Assembly: GCF_008831285.2 (NCBI RefSeq)
Contig: NW_022204508.1
Span: 806,001-870,000, forward strand
From: Nymphaea colorata
Taxonomy: Eukaryota; Streptophyta; Magnoliopsida; Nymphaeales; Nymphaeaceae
Length of the DNA: 64,000 nt
Reading direction: 5' to 3'
Shown piece after piece: positions 36,948 through 44,715 of this stretch. Both the position numbers and the translations under genes were made by a program. Positions within the stretch are counted from its first letter, which is position 1. Every line of letters starts with the position of its first letter. The notes below the pieces were generated by a model. That model saw nothing but the letters and a program-made list of their open reading frames with translations, made no database searches and was not told the DNA's origin.

Positions 36948-38699
36948 CTAGGACTGCCTGTGAGCATGTTTTTCCGGGTATTTTGAAAATATGCTCTGCC
37001 AAGATTTTCTTTCCTTGTACTTTTGGCATTGTAAGAATTCTCCAATTGCTGGATACCCTTGTAGATACCCTTCATTTGAAATTTCGACTCCTACTTGCAT
37101 GATGTTCTTGTTCAAGGATAGTGGAAAATTGATTCCATAATCCAGTCTAAAGCTAGTGAGGGTGCTTTGCAGGAGGTTGAATGTGCATCTGGAAGTGATT
37201 GTAGCATAGATGGATTTGGCTACCAGGTTTACCTTTTTGATTTGAACGCATAGAACAAAAGCTTGAAGGAGGTGAGGATCTTGTAGTGACAGCGTGAAGT
37301 TTGGCTGAACACAACAGAGACTGTCTTTGGAGAGTTCTCCGGTAAACTGGCAGATAAGAGCTTGCTTCCAATCCACGTGGCGCACATCAAGGAGAGAAAT
37401 CAAATATGGAGCGTTAAGCTCATACTTGAAATGAGGTTTTACCAAAACATCGATTTGCCCGAGATGGACAAACTTGTAGCCTTTTGTAACCCAGCCTTGA
37501 ATGTCTTCCTTAGTAAAAAAGGGAAGAAAAACAGGTCTGATTCCACTTCCTTGGATTGAAAGTGAAACTCCTGTCTGTTTAACCGACCTTTGAATTTTCA
37601 TAAGATTGCCAGGTAATAAATAGAGATCATTTTTCTTTATACCTGGGAAAGATACCTCTTTGTTTTCATCAGAGGATTCAATCTCATGTTCTATGAGAGC
37701 TGTATGAATCTCTGAGATTTCAGTAGAAGGTCCGGCTTCAGAAATTGAATGCCTGCCGGATTGCACTCGAGCTAGCATTTTCATCTGTGGATGCTGACTC
37801 CGGGGTTCCTTCCATAAGAAGCTGGATTCATCTACCAAAATTTTCTTTGTACGAATTTTTTGAGGTAGATGACAGGATGCGTGACTGCATGATGAGTCAT
37901 CATCATGGTCTGGATGACCATGTCTGCACTCATGCTCATCGTCACTGTCTGGAACTATATGTTCAACCAGGTGTGGTTCATGTTCTTCGATACATTCAAT
38001 TTCATGCTCAGGATCAGCCCATCTGCTGAGGTGGTCCCAATCTATGCGCTCATCAAAAACAGCTTTTATATGGATCTGTTCTCCAAACCAGTGTGGTACC
38101 TTGCTGAGAGTGCAGAATATGGGGACAAACATGTTATCCTCATTTGGGTCTGGCACAATATGTTTGAGGCCGAAGAACTGTTTTTCCTTTTCCATCAAAG
38201 ACATGAAATAACCGCCCCAACCCGTGATATCTTGGATACTGCAAGATGGTCCTCGCCATTCTTCGAGGATGGTAGCATCATCCCATGAAGGAAGCATAGC
38301 TTTGTTCAGGGCAATCAAAACTTTGCGTTTGCACCACAGGGCATAAGGTGAACTTTCAGTCATCTGCGCAACTTCAACACATTTGAAGTCGACAGAGCGA
38401 TCAGGCACGATTCCGAAGGGATAGTGATCCTTGAGGCTCCAGAACTGGGCTCCTTGAACGTAACCTTGTTGAAGGTTATCATAGACAACTTGATTGTACA
38501 TAGGTTTTTGTCCGGGAAGGATGGGATCTTCCGGGTAACATTCATTGTAATGTTTGACAAACTGGGATGTTTGTGGTTGAGGTAACTTTGGAATGGGTGT
38601 CTGTGGACTGAAAAACTGTTTGAGTAGGCCTGTGGGTGTGGTGGATGAAGCAGTTGAGGTGGAACTGAGGGGGTTACTCGAGGTTGAAGATGAGGCCAT
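36948..38699 (-). CDS. Viral first coding block: N-terminal region and 30K-type movement protein, copy 1
   Basis: Open for 583 codons from the ATG inside the primer site (MASSSTSSNPLSS) to TAG at 36,948-36,950. The open frame extends 57 codons further upstream into the leader, but the primer-site ATG is preferred because the upstream part is leader sequence. Residues ~40-230 form a domain I do not recognise. Residues ~230-276 are rich in His, Asp, Glu and Cys. Residues ~390-520 match the 30K movement-protein core ('HLGQIDVLVKPHF', 'LLDVRHVDWKQAL', 'SRCTFNLLQSTL'). Movement proteins of this family carry virus through plasmodesmata. The translation is identical to copy 2. Expression is unknown. 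Confidence 0.85.
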   Translation of the reverse strand: MASSSTSSNPLSSTSTASSTTPTGLLKQFFSPQTPIPKLPQPQTSQFVKHYNECYPEDPILPGQKPMYNQVVYDNLQQGYVQGAQFWSLKDHYPFGIVPDRSVDFKCVEVAQMTESSPYALWCKRKVLIALNKAMLPSWDDATILEEWRGPSCSIQDITGWGGYFMSLMEKEKQFFGLKHIVPDPNEDNMFVPIFCTLSKVPHWFGEQIHIKAVFDERIDWDHLSRWADPEHEIECIEEHEPHLVEHIVPDSDDEHECRHGHPDHDDDSSCSHASCHLPQKIRTKKILVDESSFLWKEPRSQHPQMKMLARVQSGRHSISEAGPSTEISEIHTALIEHEIESSDENKEVSFPGIKKNDLYLLPGNLMKIQRSVKQTGVSLSIQGSGIRPVFLPFFTKEDIQGWVTKGYKFVHLGQIDVLVKPHFKYELNAPYLISLLDVRHVDWKQALICQFTGELSKDSLCCVQPNFTLSLQDPHLLQAFVLCVQIKKVNLVAKSIYATITSRCTFNLLQSTLTSFRLDYGINFPLSLNKNIMQVGVEISNEGYLQGYPAIGEFLQCQKYKERKSWQSIFSKYPEKHAHRQS

Positions 38700-38712
38700 G
38701 GCTCTGATACCA
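38696..38712 (-). other. Viral primer binding site, copy 1
   Basis: On the minus strand, TGGTATCAGAGCCATGG. The first 14 bases are complementary to the 3' end of plant initiator tRNA-Met. The ATG within it opens the first coding block. Confidence 0.92.
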
Positions 38713-38938
38713 AATAGGGAAAACGTGGAACAAACGTTGCAAATAGGGAAACGGGGACAAACAGGGCGTTGGGTGTTTGGATTAACAGGAAGAGGAGCTG
38801 CGGTTGCACAATACCACTGAAGGATTGCCAAAGGATAATGAAACCCAATGTTGCAAAGGCGAACACTCACTCAAGACTTAGCGTCTCTCTCTGCTTACAG
38901 CAAAGGGAAAAACTGAAGTTTGGACAAGGCAAGAAGAT
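38713..38938 (-). other. Viral leader upstream of the primer site, copy 1
   Basis: About 226 bases of leader between the primer site and the fold-back junction. It contains an imperfect direct repeat of about 24 bp just upstream of the primer site (sense 'gtttgtccccgtttccctat' and 'gtttgttccacgttttccct'). Confidence 0.8.
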
Positions 38939-39136
38939 GCGAAAATGCCAAAACTGCCGTGTCCAAACAAAAGGTTTCTGTCTTCATCACGAATGGGCAG
39001 TAAGAAGAATATTGGAATCTGAGGCAGAAAGCAGCAAGACAAAAGAATGACGACAAAATCCGACAAGAATATATTCGAAGCAAAAGCCTTTGCCAGAATT
39101 CTCTGTCGTCTTCTAATCAGTGCACCGAAAGCAGCT
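38939..39136 (+). pseudogene. Inverted 3'-end fragment at the head of copy 1
   Basis: Plus-oriented end of the second coding block (from 'cgaaaatgccaaaactgccg') and start of the intergenic region, fused head-on to the minus-oriented leader. The mirror-image junction occurs at 42,618 in copy 2, with the same 'tttt' for 'tttg' substitution. The two therefore descend from one event. Confidence 0.85.
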
Positions 39137-39841
39137 AGGACTGCCTGTGAGCATGTTTTTCCGGGTATTTTGAAAATATGCTCTGCCAAGATTTTCTTTC
39201 CTTGTACTTTTGGCGTTGTAAGAATTCTCCAATTGCTGGATACCCTTGTAGATACCCTTCATTTGAAATTTCGACTCCTACTTGCATGATGTTCTTGTTC
39301 AAGGATAGTGGAAAATTGATTCCATAATCCAGTCTAAAGCTAGTGAGGGTGCTTTGCAGGAGGTTGAATGTGCATCTGGAAGTGATGGTAGCATAGATGG
39401 ATTTGGCTACCAGGTTTACCTCTTTGATTTGAACGCATAGAACAAAAGCTTGAAGGAGGTGAGGATCTTGTAGTGACAGCGTGAAGTTTGGGTGAACACA
39501 ACAGAGACCGTCTTTGGAGAGTTCTCCGGTAAACTGGCAGATAAGAGCTTGCTTCCAATCCACGTGGCGCACATCAAGGAGAGAAATCAAATATGGAGCG
39601 TTAAGCTCATACTTGAAATGAGGTTTTACCAAAACATCGATTTGCCCGAGATGGACAAACTTGTAGCCTTTTGTAACCCAGCCTTGAACGTCTTCCTTAG
39701 TAAAAAAGGGAAGAAAAACAGGTCTGATTCCACTTCCTTGGATTGAAAGCGAAACTTTTGTCTGTTTAACCGACCTTTGAATTTTCATAAGATTGCCAGG
39801 TAATAAATAGAGATCATTTTTCTTTGTACCTGGGAAAGATA
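39135..39841 (-). pseudogene. Movement-protein fragment in the spacer
   Basis: Minus-oriented C-terminal part of the first coding block, about 235 codons up to the TAG. It covers the 30K core with several substitutions against the arms (for example K-for-G in 'KQTKVSL', 'DGLCCVH' for 'DSLCCVQ'). Its left junction shares 'gcag' with the neighbouring fragment, a 4-base microhomology. Confidence 0.9.
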
Positions 39842-40156
39842 ACACTGGTGCCAACATGAATTTTTGCAAAAAGGAGATAATTAGCAATTCGCTATATTAT
39901 CCAGAAGGAACCAGAGTCGAAACCATGAATGGTGAACGAAGGCTTCACAATTTTGCGTTAAATGTCCAGGTCAAAATAGGGGAAAAAACGATCAGTACAA
40001 ATTTTGTACAGATTGATGACGCCGGACATGATATTGGATTAGGGTCAGTTACTTTGGATGAAATAGGACCCTACACAATTTGCAAAGACTGCATTGTGTT
40101 TAGAATCGGAAAAGAACAACAAGTTGTTCCGAGACTGTCCGCCTCTTTCAACAAAT
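39842..40156 (+). pseudogene. Protease-region fragment in the spacer
   Basis: Plus-oriented piece of the second coding block, from TGANMNFCKKE of the protease to 'RLSASFN'. It lacks the catalytic Asp codon at its left edge because the junction falls inside that motif. It is the only sizeable plus-oriented piece between the two arms apart from the small patches. Confidence 0.9.
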
Positions 40157-40693
40157 AGGGAAACGGGGAACAAACGTTGCAAATACGGGGAACAAACGTT
40201 GCAAATAGGGAAACGGGGACAAACAGGGCGTTGGGTGTTTGGATTAACAGGAAGAGGAGCTGCGTTTGCACAATACCACTGAAGGATTGCCAAAGGATAA
40301 TGAAACCCAATGTTGCAAAGGCGAACACTCACTCAAGACTTAGCGTCTCTCTCTGCTTAAAGCAAAGGGAAAAACTGAAGTTTGCACAGGGCAAGAAGAT
40401 GCTCAAAAGACCGATGCCTTGTAAGGGGCTCGGTGGTATCAATATATACACGTCGAGTGACAGTACAATAATTTAGCGAATAAATTCGCCAGCTAAAAAG
40501 TAGGACGCACTAGTCTACTTTTAAAAAGAAAACAGTGACGAGATAAGCTTTACAAGATTCGTCACTACAATGATTAAAAAAAAACAAAAATGACTCAGCA
40601 CAAGGACATCTGCTTTCGGTGCACTGATTAGAAGATGACAGAGAATTCTGGCAAAGGCTTTTGCTTCGAATATATTCTTGTCGGACTTTTTCG
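40157..40693 (-). promoter_or_regulatory. Viral leader and intergenic region, spacer copy
   Basis: Minus-oriented and closely matches 31,902-32,417. It starts at the primer-site-proximal end of the leader, where an extra partial copy of the leader repeat is present ('acggggaacaaacgttgcaa' occurs twice). Confidence 0.8.
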
Positions 40694-41515
40694 TCATTCT
40701 TTTGTCTCGCTGCTTTCTGCCTCAGATTCCAATATTCTTCTTACTGCCCATTCGTGATGAAGACAGAAACCTTTTGTTTGGACACGGCAGTTTTGGCATT
40801 TGCGCATTTCCTTCGTGATTTGTTCAAGGGTTGTGCAACTTGCTTCAAATTCTTTAGTTTTTGGGATGTTCTTGTAAATGAGTTCTTCGTCTTGGAAGAT
40901 AGCGACTTCAGGGTAATCAACAAAGTTGATTCTCTGCAGTTTTCGGCATAAGGCTTCTTCCCACTTAGTACCTGCAATGAAATTAAAAAAATCTCTAGAC
41001 ACATTGTTAGCAAATAATTGTCGTCTGTGAAGGATCAGATTGTCAAGCACGGATTTGTCAATGGCCCAGAGTAACAGTTCTGGTTCGAGTGAGGTCCATT
41101 TGAGATTGTTGACTATGCAGGTGATCCTTCCTGCTGCGGTATAGTAGAAATCCAAATTTGGATAGCGGCCTTCTGCAGCATCAGCAAAGTCTGGATAGAG
41201 TTTTCGGACCCTTTGGCAGACCTTCCATCTTTGTTCTGGAGTGTCTCCGTGCCAATCTTCCCACTGTCGACCCGTGGATCTCATGATTTTACATTCGCGA
41301 GTGAGGGCGTCTGGTAGTGAATGATGTGTTCCTTTTACCAGATCGATTGTAAAATTATACTGAGACAATAAAAATTGCCACCATGCAAACCTTTGAAGCT
41401 TTGGACTGCTCGTAATTTTTCTTTTGAGCAGTACTGACAGATTCTGAGAATCTGTTCTCAGTATAAATTTCTCACCAATTAAGTAAGGGTGAAACTTTTC
41501 CAACCCTCGGATTGC
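40694..41515 (-). pseudogene. RNase H and C-terminal fragment in the spacer
   Basis: Minus-oriented, open for 269 codons from 'MEKFHPYLIGEKFILRTDSQ' through 'LPDALTREC' to the C-terminal ETKE. It lacks the deletion and duplication seen at 33,200 in copy 1. The RT is absent because the fragment ends at the patchwork junction. Confidence 0.9.
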
Positions 41516-41567
41516 TGCCAGATTGGCACGTAGACACTCCAGAACAAAGATGGAAGGTCCGCTGGAA
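41516..41567. other. Patchwork junction of viral microfragments
   Basis: A ~38-bp plus-oriented piece ('gattggcacgtagacactcc...', from the region near 48,560) is followed by ~12 bp matching RT sequence near 33,866 ('ccgctggaact'). Then comes minus-oriented capsid-region sequence. It looks like end-joining with templated filler. Confidence 0.75.
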
Positions 41568-42131
41568 CTTGACAGCTTCCATGTTAGCTTCTACGATTTG
41601 GAGCTATTCTTCAATTCGTCGGAAATGCTTTTCTGCATATGTGCTCCAATGGATGAGGTAGTTTAGCTGTCGAGTTTTGTCATCTTGGGTTTTAGGAGAC
41701 TGGGCTGAATGCAAAAGTAGATAGCTTACGTCTGCACGGAACTCTGGTGTTCCTTTCTACATTTCTTCAGCTGTAGTTGTGGTGTAGGCCATTTTCGGGG
41801 GCCAATCTCCAGTAGTAACATAACCGGGGCCGCTTTCGCCTGGTTTAGTTTTGGGTGATGATGTTGAAGTCATCATCATCATTTTTACTGCCGAATCCCT
41901 ATTGGGGGATAAAAGTTCTTCAGAGAGACTTCTGACCATTGGCAGTACCTGTGGTAAACTTAAAGATCTTGTGGGCTGTAGCTGCAGTTGGGACTGCCTG
42001 TGAGCATGTTTTTCCGGGTATTTTGAAAATATGCTCTGCCAAGATTTTCTTTCCTTGTACTTTTGGTGTTGTAAGAATTCTCCAATTGCTGGATACCCTT
42101 GTAGATACCCTTCATTTGAAATTTCGACTCA
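41568..42131 (-). pseudogene. Spacer fragment spanning the boundary of the two coding blocks, with CAA instead of TAG
   Basis: Minus-oriented. From high to low coordinate it covers the last ~50 codons of the movement-protein block, the 35-codon linker and the first ~100 codons of the second block. Where both arms have TAG, this copy has CAA (minus-strand complement of 41,988-41,990). The frame is then continuous across the boundary (HRQSQLQLQPTRSLS...). Near 41,757 a substitution alters the Gln codon after 'TTAEEM' to TAG. Confidence 0.88.
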
Positions 42132-42283
42132 AGTAGAGCGATTTAAGTGATTAAATCGAGGTTGAAGATGAGGGGGTTACTCGAGGTTGAAGATGAGGCC
42201 ATGGCTACACCACGCATAGAACAAGGAAAGAAAACAACAACAGAGACCGTCTTTGGAGAGTTCTCCGGTAAACTGGCAGATCG
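42132..42283. other. Patchwork junction of at least five short pieces
   Basis: Recognisable pieces are a satellite-like 'gatttaagtgatt' (near 42,140), two copies of 'cgaggttgaagatgagg' from the start of the first coding block, 'acgcatagaacaa' from the movement protein, and ~45 bp ('cagagaccgtctttggagag...') matching 39,497-39,541. The last matches the spacer fragment rather than the arms at its 'gaccg'. Confidence 0.7.
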
Positions 42284-42618
42284 TGTAATAATTTAGCGAA
42301 TAAATTCGCCAGCTAAAAAGTAGGACGCACTAGTCTACTTTTAAAAAGAAAACAGTGACGAGATAAGCTTTACAAGATTCGTCACTACAATGATTAAACA
42401 AAAATGACTCAGCACAAGGACATCTGCTTTCGGTGCACTGATTAGAAGACGACAGAGAATTCTGGCAAAGGCTTTTGCTTCGAATATATTCTTGTCGGAT
42501 TTTGTCGTCATTCTTTTGTCTTGCTGCTTTCTGCCTCAGATTCCAATATTCTTCTTACTGCCCATTCGTGATGAAGACAGAAACCTTTTGTTTGGACACG
42601 GCAGTTTTGGCATTTTCG
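42284..42618 (-). pseudogene. Inverted intergenic/3'-end fragment at the head of copy 2
   Basis: Minus-oriented intergenic region and last codons of the second coding block, ending at the fold-back with the plus-oriented leader. From 42,422 on it mirrors 38,939-39,136. Confidence 0.85.
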
Positions 42619-42845
42619 CATCTTCTTGCCTTGTCCAAACTTCAGTTTTTCCCTTTGCTGTAAGCAGAGAGAGACGCTAAGTCTTGAGTGAGTGTTCGCC
42701 TTTGCAACATTGGGTTTCATTATCCTTTGGCAATCCTTCAGTGGTATTGTGCAACCGCAGCTCCTCTTCCTGTTAATCCAAACACCCAACGCCCTGTTTG
42801 TCCCCGTTTCCCTATTTGCAACGTTTGTTCCACGTTTTCCCTATT
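42619..42845 (+). other. Viral leader, copy 2
   Basis: About 227 bases from near the inferred transcript start to the primer site. It contains short upstream ATGs ('gggtttcattatcc' region has none in sense, but the first-block frame is open from 42,688) and the 24-bp imperfect direct repeat adjacent to the primer site. It is much shorter than the ~600-base leader of cauliflower mosaic virus. Confidence 0.7.
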
Positions 42846-42862
42846 TGGTATCAGAGCCATGG
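42846..42862 (+). other. Viral primer binding site, copy 2, overlapping the start codon
   Basis: TGGTATCAGAGCCATGG. Fourteen bases match the complement of plant initiator tRNA-Met. The ATG at 42,859-42,861 is in frame with the movement-protein block, and a G follows it, a favourable context. Confidence 0.92.
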
Positions 42863-44610
42863 CCTCATCTTCAACCTCGAGTAACCCCCTCAGTTCCACC
42901 TCAACTGCTTCATCCACCACACCCACAGGCCTACTCAAACAGTTTTTCAGTCCACAGACACCCATTCCAAAGTTACCTCAACCACAAACATCCCAGTTTG
43001 TCAAACATTACAATGAATGTTACCCGGAAGATCCCATCCTTCCCGGACAAAAACCTATGTACAATCAAGTTGTCTATGATAACCTTCAACAAGGTTACGT
43101 TCAAGGAGCCCAGTTCTGGAGCCTCAAGGATCACTATCCCTTCGGAATCGTGCCTGATCGCTCTGTCGACTTCAAATGTGTTGAAGTTGCGCAGATGACT
43201 GAAAGTTCACCTTATGCCCTGTGGTGCAAACGCAAAGTTTTGATTGCCCTGAACAAAGCTATGCTTCCTTCATGGGATGATGCTACCATCCTCGAAGAAT
43301 GGCGAGGACCATCTTGCAGTATCCAAGATATCACGGGTTGGGGCGGTTATTTCATGTCTTTGATGGAAAAGGAAAAACAGTTCTTCGGCCTCAAACATAT
43401 TGTGCCAGACCCAAATGAGGATAACATGTTTGTCCCCATATTCTGCACTCTCAGCAAGGTACCACACTGGTTTGGAGAACAGATCCATATAAAAGCTGTT
43501 TTTGATGAGCGCATAGATTGGGACCACCTCAGCAGATGGGCTGATCCTGAGCATGAAATTGAATGTATCGAAGAACATGAACCACACCTGGTTGAACATA
43601 TAGTTCCAGACAGTGACGATGAGCATGAGTGCAGACATGGTCATCCAGACCATGATGATGACTCATCATGCAGTCACGCATCCTGTCATCTACCTCAAAA
43701 AATTCGTACAAAGAAAATTTTGGTAGATGAATCCAGCTTCTTATGGAAGGAACCCCGGAGTCAGCATCCACAGATGAAAATGCTAGCTCGAGTGCAATCC
43801 GGCAGGCATTCAATTTCTGAAGCCGGACCTTCTACTGAAATCTCAGAGATTCATACAGCTCTCATAGAACATGAGATTGAATCCTCTGATGAAAACAAAG
43901 AGGTATCTTTCCCAGGTATAAAGAAAAATGATCTCTATTTATTACCTGGCAATCTTATGAAAATTCAAAGGTCGGTTAAACAGACAGGAGTTTCACTTTC
44001 AATCCAAGGAAGTGGAATCAGACCTGTTTTTCTTCCCTTTTTTACTAAGGAAGACATTCAAGGCTGGGTTACAAAAGGCTACAAGTTTGTCCATCTCGGG
44101 CAAATCGATGTTTTGGTAAAACCTCATTTCAAGTATGAGCTTAACGCTCCATATTTGATTTCTCTCCTTGATGTGCGCCACGTGGATTGGAAGCAAGCTC
44201 TTATCTGCCAGTTTACCGGAGAACTCTCCAAAGACAGTCTCTGTTGTGTTCAGCCAAACTTCACGCTGTCACTACAAGATCCTCACCTCCTTCAAGCTTT
44301 TGTTCTATGCGTTCAAATCAAAAAGGTAAACCTGGTAGCCAAATCCATCTATGCTACAATCACTTCCAGATGCACATTCAACCTCCTGCAAAGCACCCTC
44401 ACTAGCTTTAGACTGGATTATGGAATCAATTTTCCACTATCCTTGAACAAGAACATCATGCAAGTAGGAGTCGAAATTTCAAATGAAGGGTATCTACAAG
44501 GGTATCCAGCAATTGGAGAATTCTTACAATGCCAAAAGTACAAGGAAAGAAAATCTTGGCAGAGCATATTTTCAAAATACCCGGAAAAACATGCTCACAG
44601 GCAGTCCTAG
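42859..44610 (+). CDS. Viral first coding block: N-terminal region and 30K-type movement protein, copy 2
   Basis: 583 codons, same translation as copy 1. Domains: Ser/Thr-rich start (1-30), unrecognised region with several conserved-looking Trp and Cys (40-230), His/Asp/Cys-rich stretch 'HECRHGHPDHDDD' (near 250-265), then the 30K movement core (~390-520), whose Asp in 'LLDVRHVDW' corresponds to the conserved Asp of that superfamily. It ends at TAG 44,608-44,610. The same frame stays open for 35 codons after the TAG and joins the second block, so this may be the front of a polyprotein. No stop or shift is seen within it. Confidence 0.85.
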   Translation: MASSSTSSNPLSSTSTASSTTPTGLLKQFFSPQTPIPKLPQPQTSQFVKHYNECYPEDPILPGQKPMYNQVVYDNLQQGYVQGAQFWSLKDHYPFGIVPDRSVDFKCVEVAQMTESSPYALWCKRKVLIALNKAMLPSWDDATILEEWRGPSCSIQDITGWGGYFMSLMEKEKQFFGLKHIVPDPNEDNMFVPIFCTLSKVPHWFGEQIHIKAVFDERIDWDHLSRWADPEHEIECIEEHEPHLVEHIVPDSDDEHECRHGHPDHDDDSSCSHASCHLPQKIRTKKILVDESSFLWKEPRSQHPQMKMLARVQSGRHSISEAGPSTEISEIHTALIEHEIESSDENKEVSFPGIKKNDLYLLPGNLMKIQRSVKQTGVSLSIQGSGIRPVFLPFFTKEDIQGWVTKGYKFVHLGQIDVLVKPHFKYELNAPYLISLLDVRHVDWKQALICQFTGELSKDSLCCVQPNFTLSLQDPHLLQAFVLCVQIKKVNLVAKSIYATITSRCTFNLLQSTLTSFRLDYGINFPLSLNKNIMQVGVEISNEGYLQGYPAIGEFLQCQKYKERKSWQSIFSKYPEKHAHRQS

Positions 44611-44715
44611 CTGCAGCTACAGCCCACAAGATCTTTAAGTTTACCACAGGTACTGCCAACGGTCAGAAGTCTCTCTGAAGAACTTTTATCCCCCAATAGG
44701 GATTCGGCAGTAAAA
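44611..44715 (+). other. In-frame, stop-free linker between the two viral coding blocks
   Basis: 105 bases, exactly 35 codons, with no stop between the TAG and the four ATGs of the second block, in one common frame. The context after the stop is TAG CTG CAG. The matching position in the spacer fragment is a CAA codon. Confidence 0.85.

Larger units (their letters stand above)
31902..39136 (-). mobile_element. Viral copy 1 (left arm, minus strand)
   Basis: Sense order runs from high to low coordinate: inverted end fragment (39,136-38,939), leader (38,938-38,713), primer site, first coding block, second coding block (stop at 32,418), intergenic promoter region, and leader again up to 31,902. 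The leader is thus present at both ends, a terminal redundancy of about 230 bp. The arm is the inverted counterpart of 42,422-49,450. Between 36,842 and 38,870 the two arms are collinear without indels (paired coordinates sum to 81,558). Confidence 0.92.

Noticed and set aside
38700-38870. Using the upstream Met (57 codons earlier) as start of the viral movement-protein block.
   Set aside because: That stretch is viral leader containing the primer site and a direct repeat; the ATG within the primer site is the better start.
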